Source: Siphlonurus alternatus (taxonomy: Eukaryota; Arthropoda; Insecta; Ephemeroptera; Siphlonuridae). Taken from it: a stretch of 64,000 nucleotides of DNA. Shown one piece after another: positions 1 through 12,900 of the stretch (position 1 is the first letter of the stretch; every line of letters starts with the position of its first letter). The translations under genes and the position numbers were made by a program. Where the stretch lies: the NCBI GenBank assembly GCA_949825025.1, contig OX463784.1:2691168-2755167 (forward strand), given 5' to 3'. The notes beneath the pieces are model-generated. The model saw only the letters and a list, made by a program, of their open reading frames with translations. It made no database searches and was not told the DNA's origin.

Positions 1-1310
1 ATTGTTAATTTTTCTTACTGATTGGGATAAAATTATGAAATTAATTTTCAAGGTGTAATCGACCCTCCTAAAAACTTGGAGATATTTTATATTTTCTCCC
101 CGACGCACCCCTGAGGGTGAGGGTGGAGAACTACCCCGAAAAACAATTTTCCTTACAAATTGTGCTAAAATTATAAAATTAATTTTCAAGGGGCAATCGA
201 CCCTACTGAACTCGGAAATAATTTTAGATTTTCTCCCCGACACACCCCTGAGGGTGGAGAACTACCCCGAAAAACAATTTTCCTTAAAGATTGTGCTAAA
301 ATTACGAAATTAATTTTCAAGGGGTAATCGACCTTCCTGAACTCGGAAATAATTTAAGATTTTCTCCCCGATGCACCCCTGAGGGTGGAGAACTACCCCA
401 AAAAACAACCTTCCTTAAAAATTGTGCTAAAATTATGAAATTAATTTTCAAGGGGCAATCGACCCTACTGAACTCGGAAATAATTTTAGATTTTCTCCCC
501 GACACACCCCTGAGGGTGGAGAACTACCCCGAAAAACAATCTTCCTTTAAAATTGTGCTAAAATTATGAAATTAATTTTCAAGGGGCAATCGACCCTACT
601 GAACTCGGAAATAATTTTAGATTTTCTCCCCGACGCACCCCTGAGGGTGGAGAACTACCCCGAAAAACAATCTTGCTTAAAAATTGTGCTAAAATTATGA
701 AATTAATTTTCAAGGGGTAATCGACCTTCCTGAACTCGGAAATAATTTTAGATTTTCTCCCCGACGCACCCCTGAGGGTGGAGAACTACCCCGAAAAACA
801 ATTTTCCTTAAAAATTGTGCTAAAATTACGAAATTAATTTTCAAGGGGTAATCGACCTTCCTGAACTCGGAAATAATTTAAGATTTTCTCCCCGATGCAC
901 CCCTGAGGGTGGAGAACTACCCCAAAAAACAATCTTCCTTAAAAATTGTGCTAAAATTATGAAATTAATTTTCAAGGGGCAATCGACCCTACTGAACTCG
1001 GAAATAATTTTAGATTTTCTCCCCAACACACCCCTGAGGGTGGAGAACTACCCCGAAAAACAATTTTCCTTAAAAATTGTGCTAAAATTATGAAATTAAT
1101 TTTCAAGGGGTAATCGACCCTACTGAAGTCGGAAATAATTTTAGATTTTCTTCCCGACGTACATCTGAGGGTGGAAACCTACCCCTAAAATCCATTTTCC
1201 TTAAAAATTGTGCTAAAATAAAAAAATTAAATTTTCAAGTGTTTATTAACCCCTCTGAAACTCAGAAATAAATTTAGACGTTTTCCCCGACGCAACCCTG
1301 AGGGTCAACG
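1..1310 (-). repeat. Left 131-bp tandem array of the foldback element
   Basis: About ten units, read in the orientation opposite to the right array. Two unit subtypes occur, one with GGGGCAATCGACCCTACTG and one with GGGGTAATCGACCTTCCTG. The segments 317-505 and 841-1029 are almost identical and 524 bp apart, exactly four units, so a four-unit block was duplicated. The unit nearest the spacer (1190-1310) is the most diverged. Confidence 0.9.
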
Positions 1311-1910
1311 GCTACCCACCATATCCTTCTTTCTTAATAATCGAGTTGAAATTGTGAATTAAATTTTTATTCGGGATTTATCGAAATTTTTCAGAGAAAA
1401 AGTATCCCAGACTCACTTCTTCACTTGCAGTATGATGATGGTTTCACTCAATGTGTTCAGCACCGTTAATTGGCGTGATGGCACATGTTGGTCCGCTCAA
1501 CGAGGCTATGTGTGTAGGTGCATGGCCTCTAACATCTGAGTTGTGACCAATTCCATGCAACGTCTTATCTCCACTTTCTGTTCGTCAATTGGTCTCAAAT
1601 CTCTTCTTGTAAACCATTTGCTTCAGAAAGAGATTTGAGACCATTGACGAGCTGAAAGTGATAGAAGTTATGTGGAATTGATGGTCCCACCTCAGTTGTT
1701 AATTAATGTCACACATAGCCTCATTGTGCAGACCACAACATGAGCCTTCACGCCATGTAATTATTATAACGGTAGACATCCATCATCATACTGCAAGTAA
1801 AGAGGCGAGTCTGATATATTTTTTTTCTATGAAAAATTACGATAAATCCCGAAAAAAATTTAATTCACAATTTCAACTCGATTATTAAGAAAGAAGGATA
1901 TGGTGGGTAG

Positions 1911-3350
1911 CCGTTTACCCTCAGGGTTGCGTCGGAGAGAAAATCTAAAATTATTTCCGACTTCAGTAGGGTCGATTACCTCTTGAAAATTAATTTCATA
2001 ATTTTAACACAATTTTTAAGGAAAGTGGATTTTAGGGGTAGGTCTCCACCCTCTGGGGTGCGTCGGGAAGAAAATTTAAAATTATTTCCGACTTCAGTAG
2101 GGTCGATTGCCCCTTGAAAATTAATTTCATAATTTTAGCACAATTTTTAAGGAAAGTGGATTTTCGGGGTAGTTCTCCACCCTCAGGGGTGCGTTGGGGA
2201 GAAAATTTAAAATTATTTCCGAGTTCAGGAGGGTCAATTACCTCATGAAAATTAATTTCATAATTTTAACACAATTTTTAAGGAAAGTGGATTTTAGGGG
2301 TAGATCTCCACCCTCAGGGGTGCGTCAGGGAGAAAATTTAAAATTATTTCCGACTTCAGTAGGGTCGATTACCCCTTGAAAATTAATTTCATAATTTTAG
2401 CACAATTTTTAAGGAAAGTGGATTTTCGGGGTAGTTCTCCACCCTCAGGGGTGCGTCGGGGAGAAAATTTAAAATTATTTCCGAGTTCAGAAGGGTCACT
2501 TACCTCTTGAAAATTAATTTCATAATTTTAACACAATTTTTAAGGAAAGTGTATTTTAGGGGTAGGTCTCCACCCTCAGGGGTGCGTCAGGGAGAAAATT
2601 TAAAATTATTTCCGACTTCAGTAGGGTCGATTACCCCTTGAAAATAAATTTCATAATTTTAGCACAATTTTTAAGGAAAGTGGAGTTTAGGGGTAGTTCT
2701 CTACCCTCAGGGGTGCGTCGGGGAGAAAATCTAAAATTATTTCCTAGTTTAGGAGGGTCGATTGCCCCTTGAAAATTAATTTCATAATTTTAGCACAATT
2801 TTTAAGGAAAGTGGATTTTCGGGGTAGTTCTCCACCCTCAGGGGTGCGTCGGGGAGAAAATTTAAAATTATTTCCGAGTTCAGAAGGGTCACTTACCTCT
2901 TGAAAATTAATTTCATAATTTTAACACAATTTTTAAGGAAAGTGTATTTTAGGGGTAGGTCTCCACCCTCAGGGGTGCGTCAGGGAGAAAATTTAAAATT
3001 ATTTCCGACTTCAGTAGGGTCGATTACCCCTTGAAAATAAATTTCATAATTTTAGCACAATTTTTAAGGAAAGTGGAGTTTAGGGGTAGTTCTCTACCCT
3101 CAGGGGTGCGTCGGGGAGAAAATCTAAAATTATTTCCTAGTTTAGGAGGGTCGATTGCCCCTTGAAAATTAATTTCATAATTTTAGCACAATTTTTAAGG
3201 AAAATGGGTTTTAAGGGTAGTTATCTAACACTCAAGGGTGCGTCGGGGAGAAAATCTAAAATTATTTCTTGGTTCAGGAGGGTTGATAACCCCTTGAAAA
3301 TTAAGTTTTATAATTTTAGCTCGTTTATTATAAAAAGTGGAAAATACTAA
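1911..3350 (+). repeat. Right 131-bp tandem array of the foldback element
   Basis: About eleven units of the same repeat, inverted. A three-unit block is duplicated: the AAGGGTCACTTACCTCTTG junction recurs at 2491 and 2884, 393 bp apart, with nearly identical sequence between. Units decay towards 3350, and further CAGGGGTG-like remnants reach about 3600. Confidence 0.9.
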
Positions 3351-4728
3351 TAGGTCTGAATAAACGGGGTACGGCCGGGTAGCACTCCAGGGGTGTGCGT
3401 GGTAGAGGTGGTGCCACGGGGGTGTGGTAATGAATCTGTATTAATTAATTATTTCAGAGGTGTAAATTAATTACCTATTGTATGAAATTTTCTCCATAAA
3501 ATTCTTATAAATTTTCAAATTGTTACATCTCGGTCATATTCATTGGAAAAACTTTTCGTATTTCCTATGGGGGAAAAAAAAAAAACACCCCTGAAAGGGG
3601 TGCGATTGGCTCCAATAATATTGTAAAGCCCCTGAATTTAATTTGACAGCTGGTGCGTCAAATTTTACGTTTGTATGTAAGCTTCTAATCGCACATTATC
3701 AAATTATTAACCTGCTTTTCATACTCCATATTTCTTTCGAGCCGCATTACGTCCGCCATTTTGTGACGTCATCACTCTGCAGACAGCGCCGCCATCGGTC
3801 ATTTCGTTCGAGAATATAATTCATACATTATGCAAAATGTTTGCATACGTACGGTATGAATACATGGATACACAGAATGTATAATATCTTTCAAGAATGT
3901 TTATGAAGTTTGGAAAATTAGTGTACAGGTGAAAGCAAACATTTTTACCTGCTGCAACGAGACCAGTTCTTCGCCACTTGGGTGCCCGTCGTTCCTCATC
4001 TTCATTTGGCATTTTAAACGTCGTCTCTCGTTTGTACTAAGCGTTTAATTTCAAAATATATAAATAGAAATGCAACTAATTAATTGAACTTTATTTAAAT
4101 AATAAAGAAGGCATATTACAGGTTTTAAACTTATTTAATCTCGGTTCACAAGCAACAAACGTAACCACCGTGTTTGTTGATTTTGATGCCAGCTGATTCA
4201 AGTCGTTGGCCTGATTCCGCCAAATGAAAATTTGAATTTTCTTTCATTCTTTTTATTTGTTGTATTCGATAATAAATCACTTAAAAACTGAAAAAATATC
4301 ATTAAAATAAAAAAAATAATTTGAAGTTTCACCTTAGAGTAAAAAAATGGTTTTATTTTGCAGTTTTAGGTTTACAAAGAGTAATTTTGACTCGTAACTT
4401 TGACTCAAGAGTCTACTTCTTGGTTCTTTGTGTGCCTTTGTGTCACTTCCGGTAATAGACGCACTGACGCCTGACGCACTTAACAACTAACGTTCGTCGT
4501 AAAGCTCCGCTTAAATTGTCCTCATATCCTGGTAACTATCCTTATCCTTAGTATTTATCAATCCTCTTGATTTCTTTAATATTTCCCCTGCCAATTTGAT
4601 TCATAACTTATCATTTCGGCTCACCGCATCCCCACAATCACAACTTTGATGATCCTGCTCACGGTCAACTACAGCCTACAGGACCCTCACCTGCAGCGTC
4701 ACAATTTCTGGCTTTTTTAAAAAAGACA
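3351..4728. other. Intergenic / upstream region of the BEN-domain gene
   Basis: Decayed foldback-repeat remnants extend to about 3600. 3720-3800 is less AT-rich and holds a TGACGTCA octamer near 3763. The segment from about 4400 to 4728 should contain the BEN-gene promoter and 5'UTR. No TATA box or initiator can be assigned with confidence. Confidence 0.4.
3950..4012 (-). CDS. Possible first exon of a divergent unknown gene
   Basis: On the - strand an ATG at 4012 opens a 21-codon stretch (MPNEDEERRAPKWRRTGLVA...) followed by GTAAAAATG, a plausible splice donor. It lies about 700 bp from the + strand BEN-gene start, so a divergent promoter is possible. The peptide is not recognised and no second exon was found before the foldback array. 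It may be chance. Confidence 0.2.
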
Positions 4729-4903
4729 ATGTTTGCTTTGGTGCAGTTTTTGAATAGCAAAAGTCGGAATATTATTCGAACTGAGCTAATTAAGAATTTT
4801 TATCATGAAGACCCTAAAAGGTTTGAGAAAAAGTACCGTGTTTCATCACAAGAAAATTCATTAAAAACGTATCATGATCAAGCGCAAGTTCTGAAAACTG
4901 CAG
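4729..4903 (+). CDS. BEN-domain gene exon 1
   Basis: 58 codons plus one base; donor GCAG|GTAAGT. It encodes the [14 protein letters not shown] start and a basic FEKKYRV segment, like the N-terminal module of BEND5. Confidence 0.75.
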
Positions 4904-4963
4904 GTAAGTTACTGGAAATCTGACACAAAACTATTAAAATAGTATATATTATACTAGTTTTAA

Positions 4964-5000
<37 letters not shown>

Positions 5001-8000
5001 GGGCACAAATGAATATGAAATAAATATTGTAATATATGATATGCATATATATGGCCAGTTATAACTGGTTTTAATCTAAAAATTCATCAGAGAACAGCAT
5101 TATCCATATATTACTTGCGAGCCCTGCAGTCACTTAATTGTAGATGAAAATATGTACTGTATATCTTAGGGACTAGATTAGTAGACAAATGTACAGTATA
5201 CACCCCAGATACCTTTGGAGAACACCGTATTTATGCTACACTACCGGTAGTGGCGCCACGCTCAACTCTTGCGATGCTCTATGATATACTGCTGCTAGAC
5301 AATTTTCTGGCCTTGGGATACGGAGGTCTCCAATTGCACTTAAAGGAGATTGAGCTTGGCGCAGTGCATTGACCAGTTCTTGTTATGTAGATCACCAAAG
5401 TCAGGCTACGTCGGGTGTGGTTAGTACTTAGATGGGTGACCGTTTGAAGTAAAAATCATGAAATTCCTTCCCTGGGGTAAATTCATCTAGCTTTCCACCC
5501 AGTGCAGTGATGCACATGTGTGTGGTTCCCCAAGCTTTGGACATCACTTTGGTCCCTTGATAAAAAGGTAGAGTTTCCCGTCCTGACTGAGGTTGTCCAC
5601 GGTTCCCTCAGTCCAAAGTCTTCTGCTCGTTGTTAGTAAACAAAGTATTGTTGTGTAATGTCTGTCTCGTGAAAGGAAAAACATGGGACGGTTGTTGATT
5701 TACATGTTAACTTATAGAAAATGACCGTTAATTTTGAAGTTGGAAGTGTATACTAGCGCCAACAATGCCATTACGTTCTCTGCTCTGGTGGCAAAATCAG
5801 GCACTACGTCGTCCCATGTTCAACAATGAAAAAGGCTTCACGCGACAGACATTATAAACAATGGTGTGTTACAACCATTGCGAGTAGAAGACTTTGCCTC
5901 AGTCTCACCTTAGCAAATTTTGGGACGCGTAACAGGCCGTGGCCGCCATCCATTCCCTACCTTATCCCTAACACCATTACCCCGCCGCGAGCTGTAAGCT
6001 CTTATTTTATATACAGTAATACTTGTTATGGAAATACAGTATATATATAATACACGTGTATTACCGGTATGCTTTTCAAGTTTTTTTCTTTTTTTAATAT
6101 TCAGATACTTTTGCTGAACTTTCCACTACTATGCAGCAGCAGAGGCCAATAGTAAAACCAAACAGGTATTTGCAGTCTGCTTCTTCCGTTGACGAAGATG
6201 AAGCAAGGAGCATGCAGCATGTAAAGAAGAAACTCCATCTGCAAGCTCTTAGAGAAAAAGTAAGTAATTATAGAGGACATAAAGAACCAAGAGATGGCGC
6301 TGACGTCTGAAAATTTTGCTCTTTGCATCGAGGATACGGCAATAACTATAGCATGGGGAGAATCAAAAAAATTAACAAAGTTTTAGGAAAGAAATCACTT
6401 ACGAAGTTGAAATATTTTTTTATATTTGTCCGAAAATATTTGACAACTAATTATGGCGTTGTCATTTCTGTGAAATTATGCTGTGACTGCTGACAGTATT
6501 TACATGGTTTTACAATGTTAATCATATACAGCAATCCTTGCCAGATGCACGTGTAGTTCCAGCAGTTGCCACTAGGTTCACACTAACTTCATGGCACCAA
6601 TATTTTGCTCTGAATGTTATTTCTGCAGAACTAGCATATTAATAGTAAAACAAATGATATGTGCTGAGCTTGGATATGGAAAGGGTAGGGTTGTAATTTC
6701 TTTCCTTCAAAGTTCAGTTTGTTGGACAAAGGGGATGATGCAGGTGGTTGGCATTATCCCCCTTGACCCCTCCACCCTCTCTTTATAGTATTCTGTAAAC
6801 CAAGACGAGGGGTTCCTTTAGAAATTTCATTTGTTTTGTTCCTACTACAGTTTTAATTTTTATTATTATTATTATTATTCTGCCACCAAAGCCAAAAATC
6901 TTGACAATTACTTCCCACACGACTCTGAACAGCTATATTGAAAGGTAGAGAACATAATGGGGTACTGACCGGTATTTGAGTAAGCAGTACTACTAAAAAG
7001 TACTGTGAATTCTATTAGAGCACTCTACGACAATTTGCTGATTTTATATGAATTTTTAAAACTATTTTTGGTGAAGTCATAGCATTGAATCTTAATTGGG
7101 AAAATGCATCAGTTAACATTGCTAAAATGAAAAGTTATTAAGGATAGGAATTTGAAACCTTCATTATTGTGATTCTAGCACCTAAAAACCTTGCAAATGA
7201 AGTTTTGGTTACATTTCAATATTAAGTATGGGATTTGGCAATGTTAACTGATCTATTTTCTCATTTAAGATACAATGCTATGATGTCATTTTTGAGAGGT
7301 TTTAAAAATTCATATAAAATCAGGAAATTGTTGTAGAATGCTGTAATAGGGCTTGTTCTTCTTGAAATTCTCATGTCATTTGAAACGTTGACAAAAACTT
7401 GAAACTTTTTTTTTTAGTCAGTACCCCATTCTTAAAATATCTTGGATGTGCATAGTGTAATATGATATTTGTTGATAGCTCTGTTACTAACATTATGTTA
7501 CTAATTACAGAATGAAACCCAGGCCGAAGTTCACAGGGGAGCCATGGAGAGAATTATGCAAAGAGCAGCATCCCAACAATCAACTCAGCCAAAAGCTACA
7601 TTACTTGATGCCAGGAATACAAAATCTGCCAGTCAGCCTACCAGCCATGTGTCGAAAGACACTAATAGCCGGAAAAAACAACAAGAGAAGGAAAATTTTA
7701 GTCATTCAAAGAATTCCACATCTGACAGTGCTGCCAAAAATAAAGTTAAAGCTGTAACTAATTCTTCTGCTGAACATGTAGAAAATAACAGATCGAAACC
7801 CAAACAACTGAAAACGCCTGCTGCGACTATCCACCAGCGAACACCTTCTGCTGGAAAGAACCCCACTCCTGACAAGCACGAGCAGATCTTGCCAGCTGCT
7901 GCTGTAAGCCCTCCTGCTCAAAGAACATCCAAATCAACGATGTCATCTTTGCCTCAATCCCAATCAATTCTAGGACCTAAACTCATCAATTATCCCTCGG

Positions 8001-9880
8001 TAGACTTAATAACTAAATCTACCTCAGACAAACAAGCACGAGTCCAACAAGCCAAAGCTGTCAACTGTCAAGAATCCAGTACCCCGCCACTCACCGGTTT
8101 ACTCACGGCTCATTCACACCCAGTTCTTGTACCCAGAAATCCTCCCTCGACATTTCAGAACAAGCCTGCCATCGAAAAAAATTCAAATGCTCAGAAGAAA
8201 TGCAACCCTGATTGTCCCAGTATTCTTGAATTGAGAGAAACAACTAAGAAACTTACATCAGCAAGGAAAGAAGCAGTGGAAACTAAAAAACAGCTTGAAT
8301 TAGCACTGAAAAAAGTCATGGAAACTGAAAAACAGCTTGAATTAGCACTTCAAGAATCTGAGGAAACTCAAAAACAACTGGCGTTGGCACTGGAAGAGAC
8401 TGATAAGCTTAAAAGCAACATGCAGAATAATGACATTAGTATGGAGGAGGTGAATCATCGTCTAGGAACCATACAAGAACAGACAAGTAAGTACAATTTC
8501 ACATTTCAGTTATAAATTGGTATACAGTGAAAACATGATGTTACATAAAGTCAAGGGACACTTAAAATTATCTTTTTTTTAAATCAAGTATTACGTACCG
8601 TATTATATTTAATGTTCCCTTTACCCACAATACTAATTATTTTTTACGGGACCTCAATCTCCTTTACTTAAAATCAAGTTTTAACAAAAAACAAGTTGTG
8701 TAATAATGAGTTTTTACTGTTTTATTTCAAAAAAGTGGATTGTGATAAGTTGATAACCAGCAAATATAGGTCACAATATAGATTGAAAAACTTGTTGTTA
8801 CAGGTTTCTGACAATACAATTATATTCTGGAATTTTTACATAATTGCAAACTCAACTTTCATTTTTGTTTTATTATTATAGATAAAAATTTGTTGGCAAT
8901 TCTCACACAATCCATTTTCAAAAGGTTTTTTTCGACCTTACTCACTTATTTTCTTTTAATGCAATGTGTCAGTTATAACCAGACATGCAGGGACCTGATT
9001 CCTTTAATTCTTAAGGAGATCCAGAGCCTTTTAAATTTTCAGAGGTTACCTTTAATTTTTGTGCAACCAGGATGTAATTTTCTTTTTTACATTTATAATG
9101 CTTATACATCAATAAGAAACTTATGCATAAAGAATATTCCTGTACGCTGTCTCTTTAAAGGAGGGGAACTTACAACTCCAGCTTCTTTACATTTATCCAT
9201 CAATAAATGATGGCATACTAATTAGTGCCACAATCACCACCCCACACCTAAAAATTTTAGATTTGAAATTGGTGCTATACATTTTGTTCAGTCTGCGCAC
9301 TTTCAAGTTCAGAATTATTTAAAAATAGATAAAAATATATTTAAAAAAAAGCTGAAGCCGTTGCCCTCCTTTAACTACTATAATTAATTAAATAATAGAG
9401 ATGCGATTTCACTGTCAGGTGTTGTATCATCTTTATCTTTTTTAGGTAACATTATTGAAAAACTTTCCAATAACCCTCAAGAAACCACAAAAAACTTAAT
9501 TGACATAGGAACAGTGAAAGATTCTCAGGTAAAAGTTTTTTATATTTGTATTATTATAATAGGTAGCAGTATTTAAGGATAATTGCCACTGATTGCAGGA
9601 TCAGGATATGGTGCCTAACTCTGAAAGTTATGGTAAACATTAAAACATAAATATTAAAAAAAAAAAAAAAAAAAAGAAGCAATAGTCTGTCTAGTTTTTC
9701 AGATATAAAGGATATAAATAATGAGCACACCTTTGAAAATCTGGTGGCCATTAGTTAAATCAAGTCAAATCAGCATCTTTGTCAACTAAAAAATTAATTA
9801 ATATCTCAAAAACTGGACCGAAAAATTACTTTTTTACCTCAGAGAGAGATCAGCCATTTTGTTCTTTATGTTTTGATTTA

Positions 9881-9922
<42 letters not shown>

Positions 9923-9930
9923 TTTCTATG

Positions 9931-9995
<65 letters not shown>

Positions 9996-12900
9996 TTTCT
10001 ATGTTAATATATATATATATATATATATACATATATATTATTATTATTAGTCTTTTATTAAACACAGAAAGTGTACATATTAACAGCACTAGAAACATAC
10101 ATTATAGAAAAACATTACAATAGAACACATAAAACATACATACAAAACATATATAATAGTTACAGAATAATAGAACAATAGAAAATGATAATAAAACAAT
10201 ATAAAATAAAATAACAGATGATACTAACAGCCTGTTACATCATAATATATCATATATATCAACATAGAAAAATAATTACCATTTCGACAATTATCCTTAA
10301 ATAAGTATTGTAAAAAATAGATGTGTCCGTCCTGACTGAGGTTTTCCACAGTTCCCTCATCAGTCTCACCTCAGCGAATGCTGGGCCGGGTAACAGGTCG
10401 TGGCCACCACTTTTTCCTTGTTCCCCTCCCTTATCCCTACCCAATACCCCGCCTCAAGTTTAATGCTCATAAGGGTGTATCCTTGAAAAGGAAATGAAAA
10501 TAAAAGGTTATTTTATTACACTGGCAATAATGAAAATTGTTGAGTGTGTTCTATCGCAGACGGTAAAGTAATATTTTCTTTGAAAATGTTAAATTCTTAA
10601 TGTACAATAAACATTATAAGGTGGATATTTCAAAGAGTACTGCTGATTATGATTGAATTAAGTTGTTGCATCAGTATGCAAAAAAAAAAAAAAAAATCAG
10701 GGGTTATTTATTTGTACCAAAGTTGTTAAATTAAAAGTTTGATTTTTGTGAGTGTCAGTTATGGTATTTTAAATTATTGGAATTTAATTACATATTTTGC
10801 ATGATAACATTTTGGGGGCTTATCTTTTCATTTACTAAAGATGTTTTTATTTCAAAGGAAATACAAGTATAATTATATAATTAGTTGGTTCTATTATAAT
10901 CAGCTACTTTTATATACACTGTATATTACATCTTTCTCACACTGTTGAAAACCTAGAACATTAGATGAACTATAGCTATTTAATCTCAACTTTTGTTCTG
11001 GCAGGTACATATCGGAAGGAACTACTACATTGACAGCTTTGATTACGACAAGCTGCAATTTAGTAGTGAAACTCCCTCCGCATATGTAAGGAACCTTGCC
11101 GTGCTGTTGTTTGGTGAAGCCACACTTCGTGCGAGTTCCACCTGCGGAAAAAAATGTCCTCGTTTTCCAACTGCTGCAGTGAGGCCAGAACTCTGCCCTA
11201 AGAAAATGAAAGCTATTGAAGGTAAGGGACATGGGCAATATAAGCATTTTCCCCACTTCAATTTTTTTTTAACATGGGCCTTATGTAGGCAGCCCCCCCC
11301 CCCCTTCCCCGAAATTTTTTCCTGGATCCGCGCCTGGGTATCCCTGTGGCTCAATATCTCCGAACGATGCCTAATAATTTAAAATTAATCACGAGCTCTC
11401 ATGCAACCGTTCCTACACTTTACGTTGTCCAACTTCTTATTGGTCGGCCGGCTGCTACAACCCGTGCCGGTTTGAATGGAGCTAACAGTCATAGGACTCC
11501 AACTTTTCACTAATTAATAATTCATTAATTAATTGTAAATTAATTAGGCATAGTCCGAAGATATTGAGCCGCAAGGATACCTAAATAATTCATACAGTAA
11601 AACAGACCTTAGTTTACGGTTCGCGAAACGTTCGCAACCAAAAATATCCGAGGTAATCCAAGGCGCCCTATAGTCACGCCCCCCACAGACCCTGCGCCGT
11701 CTAGTCTGAGCGGATATTCACCCGTAAACTATTAAGGTCTGTTTAACTCTAGGTATTATACCCGAATATGTAAAAAAGAAAAAAAAAAAAATGAATTTGG
11801 TGTACCCTCAAAGAGGAAAACAGACTATTTTATTGTGTCAGTCTGGAAAAAACACTCAAATAGTGAAATAACGGATTAATTACGTAACAGAATTTGAAAA
11901 GTATGTTGCCATTTAATTTCATAGAAATATATATAATGAACCCTAGAACTCCATTTCAGTGATAATTTTGTTATCTCGCATTAAATTGTATATACAGTAT
12001 TTAGGAGTGGACCCGGATCCCAGATATTTAATGGTGGGGAGTGTTAAGCCTAAACTACGAGCTTTATGGAAGTCGCAAGAAAAAGTCGCATAGATTCGGC
12101 GTACGCCAAGTTAAAATTCTAGCTCTTCGCAAAAGGTCGCGGCGTGTGACGTCATAACAGCTTTGGCGCACTTGATGCAGTCAGCTGATTCTGTAAACAA
12201 ACAACTTTTCGCGTACTTACTTGTTGATAAAGTATCCTAAAGTGCAGTGATTTAGTCTTTTATTGAAAATTTGTTTAGATTAAAATGGATAGAGAGTACG
12301 AGGATGATCTACTTGCTGGCGCAGTACTCATCCAATGTGCGGCAATGCTTTATATCGCCGGAATTTTTCGTATGATGAGGCGCCGAAATCGCCGTCCAAA
12401 GATTTATGGAGTCCATCCCATCAACCAAAGGCGAGAAGAGGCCGGTAAGATTACATTAAATTTGTAGAAAAAAATAGAGTTTTTTGACAGTTGTTAAGAT
12501 ATACGTTTGTTGATTGCTGTATGTTTCCAGGTCACTTCAATAATTTGTATGTTGAACTACGTGAACATCCTGACCGGTTCTTCAATTACACGCGCATGAC
12601 CCTGCTGCAATTCGATACACTGCATAATTTGATCAAGGCGGATCTGACGCTGTGCGACAAGTACTCCAAACCCCTGCCTAGTGAGATGCGCCTTGTTATA
12701 ACACTGAGGTAACAATATCTAATCTCGATAATGCTTTATTTATTGATTTTCCTTGTTCTCTTTTTTTCTCTGTTTAGTATGCATACCTAGCGATTTTAGA
12801 ACAATGTTTAAAGTACATTAATTTATGCACACTGCACATTCTTATATAAATAAGAAGTTTAACGTATTTGTCTCTTTGTTATATATTATACGTACAGTAT

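Larger units (their letters stand above)
1..3350. mobile_element. Giant foldback element with 131-bp tandem-repeat arms (left end outside window)
   Basis: A left array (1-1310) and a right array (1911-3350) carry the same about 131-bp unit in opposite orientation. Each unit contains a CACCCCTGAGGGTGGAG-type block and an AATTAATTTTCA block. The 600-bp spacer is itself palindromic: 1315-1442 pairs with 1780-1908, and the arms close at GGTCTCAAATCTCTT / AGAGATTTGAGACC, placing the centre near 1611. Mirroring the right end about that centre puts the left end about 130 bp before the window. No protein of useful length is encoded. The 60-62 residue reading frames are by-products of the repeat, since 131 is not a multiple of three. 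The structure resembles Foldback-type elements, but no superfamily can be assigned. Confidence 0.85.

Noticed and set aside
1..1310. CRISPR-like regular repeats
   Set aside because: Units are contiguous without unique spacers, the genome is eukaryotic and no cas genes occur; it is a tandem satellite.
5380..5455. 5S rRNA gene
   Set aside because: Only the internal part is present, with substitutions, and it is joined to a SINE body.
8890..9210. 106-codon frame in BEN intron 3
   Set aside because: AT-rich, hydrophobic by composition, no motif, flanked by good splice sites of the host gene.
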